Shown here piece after piece: positions 31,792-50,200 of a stretch of 64,000 nt of DNA (its first letter is position 1; each line of letters begins with the position of its first letter). Below the pieces are notes generated by a model. It saw only the letters and a program-made list of their open reading frames with translations, had not been told where the DNA came from and did not search any database. The position numbers were made by a program, and so were the translations under genes. Source of the stretch: Metaphire vulgaris (taxonomy: Eukaryota > Annelida > Clitellata > Crassiclitellata > Megascolecidae); assembly GCA_018105865.1 (NCBI GenBank), contig CM030869.1:7505525-7569524 (forward strand), given 5' to 3'.

Positions 31792-32504
31792 TTAGATTAC
31801 TGGATTAAGGATAAAATGGATTATGTAATTTGTGTTTCAGATTTAAATGAGTCTAGTGACACTAGTCTGTCAGGTGTTGTGTTGGAGCAGTGCTCTACAT
31901 GGCCGGTGTGCTCGCATTTATCGTTATGAAACGTTATGAAATATGCAGCTCCAGGCCCACTAAGAGTTTAATCCGTCTCTGGCCGCGGGCTTTATGCTTG
32001 TCATCCCTGACCTACAGTACTAGATCGTGATTCTTAAAAGACAATAGCCAACTTAATTTATTCTCTAATTATATAAGGTGACAATGATTTTGAAGCACAC
32101 GGGTCTACCAGCCAAAATACAAAGTTTTATAGCAAGAAATAAGACTTAGTCTGTTGACTAACGGCCATAAGATTTTTCCGTGTCATATTTAATAAGCAAA
32201 TTTTTGTGCCAAGTTTCGTTGCATTGCTGAAAACGATTAGGGGCGGTTCCACGATGGGGATGATTGGGGATGCATGCCCCCACCGGTCCACCAAAAATGC
32301 GTCCTCAATGGAAGATGATCGTCTAAACGGATCAGCGTTAACGTATAAATATTTATGTTGTAGGTATACAAAGCAAGAAATCGAATCACATACACCAAAC
32401 GTCAACGGGCATTACTAGTAACTGTTCATCTCACGACTAAAATACGCCACGTGGAAGAAACTAGTGCCGCTTAAAAAACGCGGCCGCGGTCAGAAACCGC
32501 ACCC

Positions 32505-38361
<5,857 letters not shown>

Positions 38362-38430
38362 TCAACTCACTTCTAAACAGATTCTCGGTTCACTGCTTCG
38401 GTTCCAAAAAAACGATTTACAATAGGTCTA

Positions 38431-38510
38431 TTAACCCCGTAATTGGGCATTTAACTGTAACTCAATGTAAAATGGACGGATATATCCGGGGTCCCCAGTT
38501 AAGGGGTTAA
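38431..38510. mobile_element. piggyBac-type TTAA MITE
   Basis: TTAA-CCCCGTAATTGGGC ... CCCAGTTAAGGGG-TTAA, 80 bp, 70 bp after the GPCR stop codon. It may lie in the 3' UTR. Confidence 0.82.
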
Positions 38511-38524
38511 ACATTTCCAATTAC

Positions 38525-38597
38525 AACAGCAGCAACAACAACGGCAGCAGCAGCAACAACAACAATAATTATGATGATGATGATGATGATGATGATG

Positions 38598-38669
<72 letters not shown>

Positions 38670-38690
38670 GCAACAACAATTATAATAATA
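38525..38690. repeat. Compound (CAG/CAA)n, (GAT)n, (AAT)n repeat
   Basis: Trinucleotide blocks follow one another for about 160 bp. Non-coding. Confidence 0.9.
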
Positions 38691-38694
38691 TAAT

Positions 38695-38935
38695 CAGGGA
38701 CGTCATTTGAGGGGGGCATTTGCCCCCCCCTGATTTTGAGGGGAAAATTTTTTACCAATGTTTGTGTTATTTTAGATTTTACACGCCCTAAAGCAGTGCT
38801 TGATGATGTTATAAGTAACCGTGAAAATTGGCTGACAAGCAAAAAAAAGGTCGTCAGCTTTTTCGCAAACTTGTAACTTGTCAGGTCGAAAGTGTTTTGC
38901 CTCCCCCCCTGAAAAACAGTGAAATGACGTCTCTG
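38695..38935. mobile_element. hAT-like MITE, CAGGGACGTCATTT family
   Basis: The ends are CAGGGACGTCATTTGA and GAAATGACGTCTCTG, with exact 8-bp repeat AATATAAT (38687-38694, 38936-38943). It holds the shared motif GACAAGC-A8-GGTCGTC (38834-38856). Confidence 0.88.
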
Positions 38936-39518
38936 AATATAATCAGGGCGTGATTTGTAGGGGAAGTGGGAAATCTCCCCCACTGCCCAACTACATCCCC
39001 CACTGAGGTGGCTACTGACTTCCCAGCCAGGGAAGTCGATCTACCCCCCCCGCACTGTGACTGTGACAGGAAAAATGCATTCACCGTCAGCAGAGGGAGA
39101 AAAGTTTTTTGGCGCTTTTCGCCGAGCACGAGTAAAAGAATGAAACTTGATGTTCGGTGGTAGGCTAACTGGGGACAGATTTATCTTAAATTTAGAAGAA
39201 ATTACCTGTGTTGCTGTCTTGCTGATTAAACATTTATACTTCGTCATGGCCCAGTGTGGTTTCAGTTCTTGATTATTTTTCAATTTCAGTTACAGTTAAA
39301 GTTATTTGAATTATGCTATCATGAATGTCGCTATTCCTATGATTTTCATCCACCATTTTCCCAACTCGTTTCGTTCATCGCGCGGCGGTATCTTTCGATC
39401 AATTCATTCGTTTCGGCTCATAGTGCACTTCGTCTATTTGCGTAGACATTATGTTCATCCATACAGTACGTACGCAAAAAGTCATATTTTCACATCCCCT
39501 CCTCCCGTTGCACATAGC

Positions 39519-39735
39519 GTCAGTGGCGTTTACAAGATTTCTTGGTGGGGTGGGGGTGAACTGAATTCACAGGAAGTTGATTGGGGAGGGGGTGAAAATA
39601 CTGTAGAGGGGAAAATCAATAAACTTTACCCAAAAGGCTGACGAAAGGGAATTTTATTCCTAATTTTACTCCACTTTTACCGCGAAAAATAGGTTGACAA
39701 GCAAAAAAAGTCATCCGCAATTATCCCCCGTAGTA
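39519..39735. mobile_element. CAGTGGCGTTTACAAG-type MITE copy
   Basis: CAGTGGCGTTTACAAGATTT then CTTGGTGGGGTGGGGG, AATCAATAAACTTTACC and GACAAGCAAAAAAAGTCATC (39695-39716). It is homologous to 34533-34735; the right terminus is unclear. Confidence 0.55.
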
Positions 39736-39876
39736 GTTTTAGGCCTACTAGACTTTTACCCAAAAATAGGTTTCACGAGCAAAAAAAGTAAGTCCGGAAG
39801 TCCCCTCAGTACGTACGTATTATATTGGTTAGGAGGGCGGCTTGGTCGTTCGATATCGCATCCACTATATCACTGT

Positions 39877-40057
39877 CAGTGTTTATTTTAGGCCTTCTCT
39901 GGGGGGAACTTCCCCAAGTTCTAAAATCCCCCCAATTTTTTTATCTGTTGGCTGGGGAATGGAAATTTTCCCCCAAAAGTGTGGAGACTCAGACCTTGTC
40001 CCCCCAAACATTTCAAAATTCCCCATCCCAATGTCAAGGTGGCTAGAATTAACACTG
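39877..40057. mobile_element. hAT-like MITE, CAGTGTTTA family
   Basis: The ends are CAGTGTTTATTTTAGGCC and GGCTAGAATTAACACTG, with exact 8-bp repeat ATCACTGT (39869-39876, 40058-40065). Confidence 0.88.
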
Positions 40058-40482
40058 ATCACTGTAGAGTGTAGACGCGAAGAACGGCCGATTCCGCTGA
40101 GTGTCCCCGCCTGTATGCCGACTGGCTCTTCGGCATATATGGATGGACCCATGCAGTATTTGTCTCCTAATTTTTAATCGTGAAATTGTGAATTTGTTGG
40201 TTAACTATCAGGCTGAGTCGTATCAGCAGCTGTTATATATCACAGCAGAACCAGATAAGCATAGTCTATTTCCAGCAATCGATGCTTTTCTAAAGCTTAC
40301 TTTTGGTTTCTGTAGTTTTTATTCTTTTTCAAGAAATTTGTAATGTGCTTTGTAAATTTTTGGGCAATAAAACTTTCTCATTTTCAAATTACCCCCTCCT
40401 TTTTGAACTTTCTTGTCCTCTCTTCGGTATGCATGTATAAATTACTATGATTGGGGCGCTGATGATGATCATGGTACCTTAT

Positions 40483-40868
40483 GCCGTCTGACGAACGTTA
40501 ATTGAAAAGAATTAATCATCAAAGGTTTGAATAAATGGTAAAAACAAAAGCTCTGATTCAATTTGAATGAAAATGTGGCAAATATTTTAGACAGAATTAT
40601 TTATATTTTTGCCAAATGAGACAAAATAAGAAATATTTTTGAAATCTTTTAACAATTATCTTTTTAAAAATTTGCCATGAACATACCTTTCTTATGCGTC
40701 TTAAAAATCCTATGTAAATGACAAAATCGCTTAACCGCCAGGTATTTAGCAAAAGCGAAAGTAGATTCTCTATTGTTAGCGGAGTTTCAGAGCAAAATGG
40801 TCGAGATACACCTTCCATGCGCTATTTCGGAATAAGATTACTTTTTAAAAAGTACTAAAGGCCTCCAA
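40483..40868. repeat. Dispersed GTTTCCCAAAC repeat, reversed, end-truncated
   Basis: It is collinear with 23158-23625 but starts inside it (TCTGACGAACGTTAATTGAA) and ends at AAGTACTAAAGGCC. Confidence 0.65.
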
Positions 40869-40975
40869 AGTCGGTTGGGGCGGTTACATACAAAGTAAGA
40901 GTTTCTTTTATTTCTTTGCTGTAAAAGATTCAGTTTACATATAATCAGTGGTTAGTGGTTTGTAAGAGGTGCCGG

Positions 40976-41156
40976 CAGTGGCGGCTCTAGGATTTGGCAA
41001 GTGAGGGGCCGTTGGGGTGGCAACTTTTAATCATTGGGGGGCCAACCCTTTTTTGTTTAATGTATGTAGCATTAAGTAGTGTCCCAACTGGGGGGAGCCA
41101 CTGGGGGGCCAGGCACTCAATAGGGGCACGGGTCCCCCCCTGGTGGAGCCGCCACT
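40976..41156. mobile_element. hAT-like MITE, CAGTGGCGGCTC family, copy 4
   Basis: CAGTGGCGGCTCTAGGATTT ... GTGGAGCCGCCACTG, with exact 8-bp repeat GGTGCCGG (40968-40975, 41157-41164). Confidence 0.9.
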
Positions 41157-41239
41157 GGGTGCCGGGGTCCTATGTTGTGAAAACCCTAGGCCCGGGACAT
41201 ATTTGTCGGGGCCGATAAATGAGGTGCAGGGGCCGGGCC

Positions 41240-42300
41240 CCGGCCCACTTTAACCACTGCATATATTTAAAGAGACAGTAGCAATTTTATTGTTTTGTCT
41301 ACAATGTATGTTATTTGAGGCGCCGAGGACCAGAGTGGACTAACCATAATTAAAATTTTCAAAAAACGGATTTGAAGTTTGGAATGAACTTGGAAAATCA
41401 CCAAGTCACAATTTTTAGCCTTGACCAAATATGTAATACAATTTTTCCCCTGGTCCACCATGTTACGCTTGCTTCTTTTGCTACTTACAAGGGTGTCCGG
41501 TATTTTGGAGACAGGGATGTGGCAATCCTACCTCAGTGCATACGTAATACATGGATGGACCCCTATGAGCTTTATTGACCAACGAAGAATGCGGGGGGGG
41601 GGGGAACCGAAAATATCTGTTGGCCCAGAAACTCACTGCTTTTGTCACACGCGCTACAGTACACTGTATATTGGAAATGACATCTACATGCTGTTAAAGA
41701 ATCAAGATTGACCGTTAACATTTGACTTTTATTATGTAATCACAATGTTTACGTCCAGGGTTGGATTTACCAAAGTGCATCTAAAATATTTCATTACACC
41801 TTTCCAACTCAGCACCAAGACTACTATTTACAGCTGTCAGCAACAATGCCTGAGCACTGTAAACTGTAAACCGGCTGTAAACTCTGAACAAAAACCGAAC
41901 GCGATTGATATGCAAAGAAAACATGTAAACAAAACAAGAAAGTAGGAATTGATATCAATATATATTACAATTTTTCAAAACATACACCGCAGTACAATTT
42001 ATAGAAAAACCTAAATGCTGCATTCTTCAATACTTCCTGAAGTAACTGGTGACATTTTACAAAAAGAAACAATTTATGCAAAAGACTACAAAGAGACACA
42101 AAGCCTACATTTAAGTACAGAATTCCTAAGTACTTGTCTAAGTATATGCCATAAATGCATGCCTCTGTTGCAAGTGAAACACACCCTACCCATAGGATTT
42201 AATCAGCTGAACAACAGAATAGATTGGAAACAATTTAACCATAAATTGCTGCAATAAATTGATGATTTACGTAGCATATTCGATATCTATTATACATCTA
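41240..42300. other. Gene-free stretch
   Basis: AT-rich intergenic DNA between the GPCR and MARF1. I see no recognised element; short open frames match nothing I know. Confidence 0.4.
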
Positions 42301-42424
42301 TTCTATAATAGAAGACCACAAATGTATCATATACAACATACTATTCTATAATAGAAGAACACAAATGTATCATATACAACAAATATATATATACATATAT
42401 TTATATATAGGCCTATTATATATG

Positions 42425-42475
<51 letters not shown>
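42299..42475. repeat. Two ~58-bp direct repeats and a (TA)n run
   Basis: TCTATTCTATAATAGAAGA and CACAAATGTATCATATACAA occur twice, followed by about 55 bp of TA (42420-42474). Confidence 0.85.
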
Positions 42476-42476
<1 letters not shown>

Positions 42477-42727
42477 TGTGAAAGCGTGCACTCACACAGC
42501 CTGTACAGGGTCTGGAGATAATGTACTGCTTTGAAAGGATTCTATGCACTTGCCATTTGCTTGCAATGTGCATAAAATATTGCCAGTTTGCTTCAGCTAA
42601 GCAGCAATTTTACACTGAAGGATCCAAAAATAACTTTCAATCTCATTAACATCAAAAGCTCATTGAAAAATATTTTGCAAGGTCCTATTTCAGAACAAAC
42701 TATAATAGAATGCAAGGAAGTCAAGCA

Positions 42728-42747
42728 ATATATATAATTATATATAT

Positions 42748-42786
<39 letters not shown>

Positions 42787-42792
42787 CACACC

Positions 42793-42830
<38 letters not shown>

Positions 42831-42832
42831 TA
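42728..42832. repeat. (TA)n-(CA)n-(TA)n dinucleotide tract
   Basis: Alternating TA and CA runs for about 100 bp. Confidence 0.95.
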
Positions 42833-43362
42833 TGAAGACATGATACAAACAGATTGTCACAATTATTCTAAACTACATTTTCTCTAATATTTCCAAACTG
42901 TAAGCCATGTCACAGAAACACTAGCTGATCAAATACATCTTTCAAATCCAAACCTATTCAAATGGCAGTAACTGCTATCCGAAAATTATCTTTACACCAT
43001 GAATCCCTAGTGAAGCTAAAACTGAAGTACTATGCCAAGTACAAGAAAGCAAGATCAGATTAAATGGAAAAAGTAACCATAAGTTTAAATCCGACCATTT
43101 TGAAATATTAGCAAAAATCATAGGTGTTGAACCCGTGAAGGTCCTGGGGTCCGGACCCTCACTAAAATTTGGTTGTGAGGGTCCACAATGCATTGGACCC
43201 TCATGAAAATCTGAATAAATCTATATTGTACCGTTGTACGGTTATTTAATAAATTGATGTGCTGGATAGATAATACACGTAGATATTATCAGCAAATGGT
43301 ATTTTGGAACATCAATAAGTAATACACTGTAAGAACTATGCTAAAAGGTTTATAGTTAGGGT

Positions 43363-43540
43363 CAGTGGCGGCTCCACCGGGGAGGCCAGGGGGGCTCGTG
43401 CCCCCTATTGAGTGCCTGGCCCCGCAGTTGGGACCCTATACTTAATGCTACATAAATTAAACAACAAATGGTTGGCCCCCCATGATTAGAAGTTGCCACC
43501 CCAACGGCCCCCCACTTGCCAAATCCTAGAGCCGCCACTG
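43363..43540. mobile_element. hAT-like MITE, CAGTGGCGGCTC family, copy 5
   Basis: CAGTGGCGGCTCCACCGG ... AGAGCCGCCACTG, with exact 8-bp repeat GTTAGGGT (43355-43362, 43541-43548). Confidence 0.92.
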
Positions 43541-43989
43541 GTTAGGGTTAAGGTTAAGGTTAGGCACAACAACGGGTGGACCCTCACAACTTTTACTACA
43601 GACTGACGCCACTGGCAAAAATCGAAGCATCACTTAATAATCGGTAAACTTAAACGTACATAATATGGTTCACAATATTAGCTCAATCGGTGCAAAGTGC
43701 ACAAACACCTAAAGGTATAAACCATAACAGTGCGGGAATGTAAAACGACACTGAAACCAGTGAGATCCAACAAGACAGTAGTATACAATGTTACAAATCA
43801 GACAAAAAGACAGCAGAGAATACATAACAAGACTAGCACTTATGCACTTCTATGCTTTAGTTTCTCCGTCTTCCATTACATTATCTCAAAAGCAGAAGAA
43901 AATCAATGAGAAACGTGCTAAGTCCGAGCATATTTCTTATGGCAAACAGCGGCACTTGACACGATATCACAATATCTGGCTATGATGGG

Positions 43990-44172
43990 CAGTGGCGGCT
44001 CCACAGGGTGGGGGGCACAGCACAGGGGAGCCCGTGCCCCCTATTGAGTTCCTGCCCTCCCAGTTGGCCCCCTGTTGGGACCCTATACATAATACAACAT
44101 ACCTAACACAAATGGTTGGCCCCCATGATTAGAAGTTGCCACCCCACTTGCCAAATCCTGGAGCCGCCACTG
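43990..44172. mobile_element. hAT-like MITE, CAGTGGCGGCTC family, copy 6
   Basis: CAGTGGCGGCTCCACAGG ... GGAGCCGCCACTG, with exact 8-bp repeat ATGATGGG (43982-43989, 44173-44180). Confidence 0.92.
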
Positions 44173-44312
44173 ATGATGGGTGATTATAAATGTTACAGAA
44201 AAGAACAAGCAGCATCCTATAAATCAGCAACCAAATCTACTTCACCAAACATATTCAGTCAAACAGTGTGACTGTCAAGACTATTTGACAAAGTGAAGAG
44301 TTTCCTCAAATA

Positions 44313-44498
44313 CAGTGGATCCCACTTAATTGCATACCACTTAATTGCATAACCCGCATAATCGCATAACAGCATAAAAACCCGAACCAGTGCTTTGTGC
44401 GTACAACTAATTATCAGACGTCCCGGCTATTCGCATAGCCCAGTTAATCGCATAAGCAAGGCTTGCACGGCACCTATGCGATTAAGCGGGTTTCACTG
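44313..44498. mobile_element. pogo/Tigger-like MITE, copy 1
   Basis: The ends CAGTGGATCCCACTTAATTG and CGATTAAGCGGGTTTCACTG are inverted repeats flanked by TA on both sides. It is 186 bp, built from repeated GCATA/TAATCGCATA units. Confidence 0.82.
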
Positions 44499-44900
44499 TA
44501 TTACTCTTAAACTATCAAGACTGAAGTAAAATTAAGACAGAGGCAAAGCAGGCAATATATTTCAATCTCAAGTCAACCTTATGAAAACACTTTAAAAAGA
44601 TAGTATCATGGTTTAATTTCAAATACTAACTAATGACAAAATATACGGTAATCACACTTGCAGAAGTGAGCAAATACTGAAAATGTTTGCATCCTTCGAT
44701 CCATTTTCCCTTTCCAATAAAGTGCATCTAATTTTTTCAATAATTCTTCTTTGCGGGATGTTCCAAAGTTTGCTCAATTGATTAGATTATTAATTAAAAA
44801 ACATTTAATAATTTGAATATAATTTTCAAAATTGCTGTAGCAACAAACATTGTCACCAAACCAAGCAATAACAAAACAACTCTGTCAGAATTACTAGTAC

Positions 44901-45086
44901 AGTGGATCCCACTTAGTCGCATACCGCTTAATTGCATAACCCGCATAATCGCATAACAACATAAAAACCCGAATCAGTGTTTTGTGCATACAATTAATTA
45001 TCAGACGTCCCGGCTATTCGCATAGCCCAGTTAATACGCATGAGCAAGGCTTGCACGGCATCTATGCAATTAAACAGGTTTCACTG
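44901..45086. mobile_element. pogo/Tigger-like MITE, copy 2
   Basis: It has the same length (186 bp) and ends as copy 1 and is TA-flanked. The two are about 90% alike by eye. Confidence 0.82.
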
Positions 45087-45567
45087 TACTGCTTTTCATT
45101 TTTACCTAAATTATTAATCACAAAATGTAGTTCTAAAAACCTCTTCGTGGAACGGTATAACACCACAAAATCTGCTTGCAAAGCTGAATTTACCTCTTTA
45201 AGATCAAATATAATAAGGCCATAATAAATAGATCTCAAGTAACTCAGACCTTGCTACAGCCCTATCAATGTGAACCTTACAGAGCAGTTACCGGTATTCG
45301 ATCATTACAGAATAAAATGCTTGATAATTACTGGTACCAGCAAACAGATATATGCAGCACAAATATACCAGCATAATGAATGATATTCCTAATTCAGCAA
45401 CTCCCATCAAAACTCCACTGCATTTTCTAGCTAAATGAACTGAATACCAGAATAACAATGTTGCATATATATCACACACAAAAGTCATAAAACTTGATAC
45501 CAAAATATACCATCCTGGTAATCAGAAGGCCCAGAAAACATAGATTTCACCAAAACATTTCTGATAA

Positions 45568-45647
45568 TTAACCCCTTAGCCGTGTATTTAACTGTAACTC
45601 AATGTAAAATGGATGGATACATCCGGGATCCCCAGTTAAGGGGTTAA
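45568..45647. mobile_element. piggyBac-type TTAA MITE
   Basis: TTAA-CCCCTTAGCCGTG ... CCCAGTTAAGGGG-TTAA, 80 bp, with the GTAACTCAATGTAAAATGGA core. Confidence 0.82.
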
Positions 45648-46424
45648 CTCTCATACACAATGAAAACCAGATGGAAATAAAATGCATATAACATGAATAC
45701 CACTTTAATTATGCTTTTCTTTCAAAGGCCTATGCCAGGATTTCTTATACAGTGAAATGAATGTTTACTCGCTATTTTGTAATGATTACCAAAATGCTAC
45801 AAATGTTCAGTCCATGCCAGGAAATAAAACAGAAAATACCAAAAGATGAATTTGCAAGAAAATTCTCTTAACACATTTGAACAGAAAGTTCCTTTACCTG
45901 AGGTTCAAAAATATTTGAAAGATATGGAAATAATAAAAGCCGACAATGAAATACGAAAAAGTTTGACCAAACCAAGTTGTAGAGAATCCAATTCGAATCA
46001 CGGTCAATAATCAAACTTCTGCATTGCTACAAATCCAAAACTAACTAATATAACCAGTGCAAGTGCATTTGAATATTGGGCTCAACAGCTCAAAAAAACT
46101 TAATTACGATTGCTACAAACACAAAATTTGCCTTAGAACAAATCAGAAACCCCAACAAAGAGAACAATGAAAGCGAACACTACATCAAAGCAATTTGGAC
46201 AAATGGATTTCTCAACAAGTTCAACGTTAGTAGTCCTCAGATGCAACAAAGACATAAATAGCTTAATTAAAACCATAAATAATTACACCAATTTTGATCA
46301 TCAATATTATCAGAAGCTGCTGCAGCTTCGATATTTTAAACAGATTGCTCATCTTCCAAACCAAAATCATGTACAAAAACCTAAGAAGTGACAATTATCA
46401 AAGCTTTCAGAATGACGAAGCATT

Positions 46425-46430
46425 TTTATT
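46425..46430 (-). promoter_or_regulatory. MARF1: MARF1 poly(A) signal
   Basis: TTTATT on plus is AATAAA on minus, 81 bp after the MARF1 stop codon at 46511. This implies a short 3' UTR. Confidence 0.6.
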
Positions 46431-46510
46431 CTTGTGCATTTAATAATTTAATCGAATTTTAATCACAAACTATTACTTATCCAAAATGCAGAAACCAGTG
46501 CTACAAAATA

Positions 46511-47250
46511 TCAGTCAAGGCCGGACGTGAAATTGGAAGAAATTGGAGAAACATCAAATCTTGCGGCAATTCGCGATCGTCTGGCCGAGTCCTGTTTCTG
46601 TGGGACCTTCGAAGCAGATCTAAATGAAACGGAGAACTGTTCACGTTTTGGCGAGGACAGACCTACAGTCTGCGGTAAAATTTCTCCAGGACGTTCAGCC
46701 GTTGATGAATTAACATTTCTCACGCTTACAGAAGAAATCTGCAAACCGGTCGTATGATCCTGCTGCTCGGGCATGCCGAGCCCATGAGGGCAGGGCAAGG
46801 GGTCATTGCAAGAATAATCCAACGTGATATTATCAACTGAACTGTCATTAAGTTTCCCAGACAAGTCCAAATCATTCGGATGATCTACATGAGAGACATC
46901 ACCATGGTCACCTGCAGCGTTTACTTCTCTCTCTTTGGTTTTGATTACTTCGCTCGGGTTTTCATTTTCATAAACTTCAACGGCACTTTCAACAGAGCTT
47001 TCTGCCAACTCACAGCCATTCAACAACTTGCGATCCGCTGATGGCACTTCTGCTTCCGGTTCTTTCTTAAACGTAATCGACAGAAACGCACTTTCGTCAT
47101 CTTCACTGGAGTTTTCTCTCATATTTTTTCTGCGAATTTCAGTTGGCAGAAGTTGAGCAGCGAATGCAAGCATATCCGACACTGGTGTTCGACAAAGTGG
47201 AGTTACTAGACCAAACTTTTCGTCTTCAGATAACATCAGAAAATCGATCC
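46511..47250 (-). CDS. MARF1: MARF1 last exon
   Basis: The acceptor CTTCTGTTAACAG gives phase 1, G plus GG making Gly. It encodes [20 protein letters not shown], a long acidic low-complexity region, and [17 protein letters not shown] near the stop. The last motif parallels the C-terminus of vertebrate MARF1. Confidence 0.9.
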
Positions 47251-50200
47251 CTGTTAACAGAAGTTGTATTCAAATTGTATTCTTTTTACATAAATTTCTT
47301 TCAAGCTTATTATTTTGTCACAAGGGCTAACCATGATACCTCCGTTAGAATTTGTATTCTTGTAAATTGTATTCTTTTTACATAAATTTCTTTCAAGCTT
47401 ATTATTTTGTCACAAGGGCTAACCATGATACCTCCGTTAGAATTTAGTTACAGAATGTAAAATATCAATTTGTGGAAATGTATTTCCATTTTATTTATCA
47501 ATTACCGTATTTTCGCGCATATAAGCCGCAGCTTATACGAATTTTTACACAATTAGCCCCCTTGGTGCGTCTTATACCCGGGTGTGTCTTATCTAAATTT
47601 TTTGGAACATGAATAACTGCGCCGACGGGTCGCCTAGAGCGCCGACGGGTCGCCTAGAGCGCCAACGGGGCACCGGGAGCGCCGACGGGGCGCCGGGAGC
47701 GCCGACGGGGCGCCGGGAGCGCCGACGGGGCGCCGGGAGCGCCGACGGGGCGCTGGCGGGATCCCGGCTGGACTCCGGGAGCACCGACGGGTCGCTGAGA
47801 CGCCGACGGGTTGCCGGGAGCGCCGACGGGTCGCCTAGAGCGCCGACGGGTTGCCGGGAGTGCCGACGGGTCGCAGACGGGTCGCCGACGGGTCGCCTAG
47901 AGCGCCGACGGGTCGCCGAGAGCGCCAACGGGACGCCGGGAGCGCCGACGGGTCGCTGGGACGCTGACGGGGCGCCGACGGGTCGCCGGGAGCGACGAGG
48001 GGTCGCAGCCGGGTTGCCGGGAGCGCCGACGAGTTGCCGGCAGCACCGACGGGTCGTCGAGAGCGCCGACGGGTTGCCGGGAGGGCCGACGGGTCGCCGA
48101 CGGGTTGCAGGGACGCCGATGGAGCGCCGAGGGGTCGCTGGGACGCTGACGGGGCGCTGACGGGTCGCCGGGAGCGCCGAGGGGTCGCCGACGGGTTGCC
48201 GGGAGCGCCGACGGGTCGCCGAGAGCGCTGACGGGTCGCCGGGAGCGCCTTTTGGTGCGTCTTATATGCGGGTGTCTTATCCATAATTATTTTAACACAA
48301 ACCAACAAAACCCACGTCTTATACGCGGGTGCGTCTTATACGCGGGTGCGTCTTATATGCGCGAAAATACGGTATTAAAATATTTTAGGAACTAACGAGC
48401 TCAGATAGAAACAATGAATACGTCATAAAAGACACTTTACCTAACACTGATTACATATGCAGTAGCCAAATTGGACTACAATATTTTATGCAAATAACAC
48501 ACAGGTCTATCTTTATATTATATCTGTATATTATATTTTATACTATATATATTACTATTAATATTATTATACCTATCTGTATATTATACAGCCCATTATA
48601 TCATTATTACTACAAGGTTGTTAACCCTTTAACGGGCAGCGACGTTTATAAACGTCGGCAGGAAGTTGTAACGGAACGGGCAGCGACGTTTATAAACGTT
48701 GCGCCACTTAAAAGGCTATTCACGAACGGGCAGCGACGTCTATAAACGTTCTTCAATGGAATATCGCTTTAGTTATTATCGATTCGCAAGATGGCAGCTC
48801 TCTTTTAGCTAGTGTGGCCTCTATAAGCGAAAAGAATATATTTTAAGTGACCGAGGGGTCGGATTTTGACCAGCATTCATTTTGTCCTTGGTCAAGGTGA
48901 AGATGGCTTCGAGGAAGCGTGGGCCAACTCTGTCTTGCGCTGAAGTGAGTCAGAAGTGGATGACTCGGAGGCTGAAGCTGACGATCTGGTAATCGCCGAC
49001 AACGACGACAGCGAAGGCAGCGACGACGACAACGGTGGTACAGTATCCTCTGATACTAGTAATTTTGCTTGGGGTGATACTCCCAGACGCATTCCTGTCA
49101 GACTTGCTTTTACATAGTCTAATTTTCATTTGTTTTTGTATGTACATATGTATGTATGTATGTATGTATGTATTTATGTAAGTTTATGTCATGTTTATGA
49201 CTATGTTTGGTTTTATTTGTCAGATTTCCAGATTTTTGAGAAATTCTCACTTCTGCAAAGGATGCACGTCACGTCACTTCTACCGTAAGAAACCTAATAA
49301 ATCCACCAAATTGGGTCCGATCTTCAAAATTTTTGAAGCTATCTGTTTCCAAGACACCACCTCCAACTTTGCCACTGAACATATGAGGGTCATCTCTGGA
49401 AAAAATTTTTTATTGACCATTGAAGTAAATTTTTTGGGGGGTTCATATTTTGGCCCGTAGGGGGGCCCAACCCCCGAAATTTCTTTTTCGGCACGAATGG
49501 ATGGTAAGTACAATAAAAATGCTAAAGAATGATGTAAACCACATCTTTCTAGCTTCTATATAACCTGTTACCTTGTGTGTTTCAGATTTCCAAATTCTCG
49601 CTACAAAAAGGCAATTAAAATCGATCAACTGGAGCTTGGTGTAAAAACCTAATAAATCCACCAAATTGGGTCCGATCTTCAAAATTTTTGAAGCTATCTG
49701 TTCCCAAGACACCCACCTCCAACTTTGCCGCTGAACCTAGAGGGGTCATCACTGAAAAATTTTTGCTATTGCCCCCAGAACAAATTTTTTGGGAGGGGGT
49801 CCAATTTTGGGCTGTAGAGTGGGCCAAACCCCCAAAATTTTTTTTGGGCACGGATGGATGGAAAGTGCAAAGAAAATGCTAAACAACGGTGCAAACCGCA
49901 TCTTTGTAGCTTCTATATAACCAGAATTATGGCAAGTTTAAAACGTACATGTTCACAGTTCATATGAACGCTTTTCCCAAAAATTAATTACCCCGATTGG
50001 TAACGTCTTGTAAAATTTAATTACCCCTGCAAAGGGTTAATGCAAGTTAAGTAATTCACAAAGTGACGAATCGGTAAGTGCAAAGCATGTCAGGAGTGAA
50101 CACCACGCAGTGGCTAGGGTCAGATTCGAACCTGCTACCCTCTGGCTGTGTGGCAAGAATCCTACCACTAACTACTCCACTGCATCCACCACCATCTATG

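Noticed and set aside
47593..48308. Long open frames (up to 183 codons) on both strands, Arg/Gly/Ala- or Arg/Pro/Ser-rich
   Set aside because: They follow from a GC-rich minisatellite with unit lengths divisible by three, inside a TIR-bounded element. No codon-level constraint or exon context is seen.
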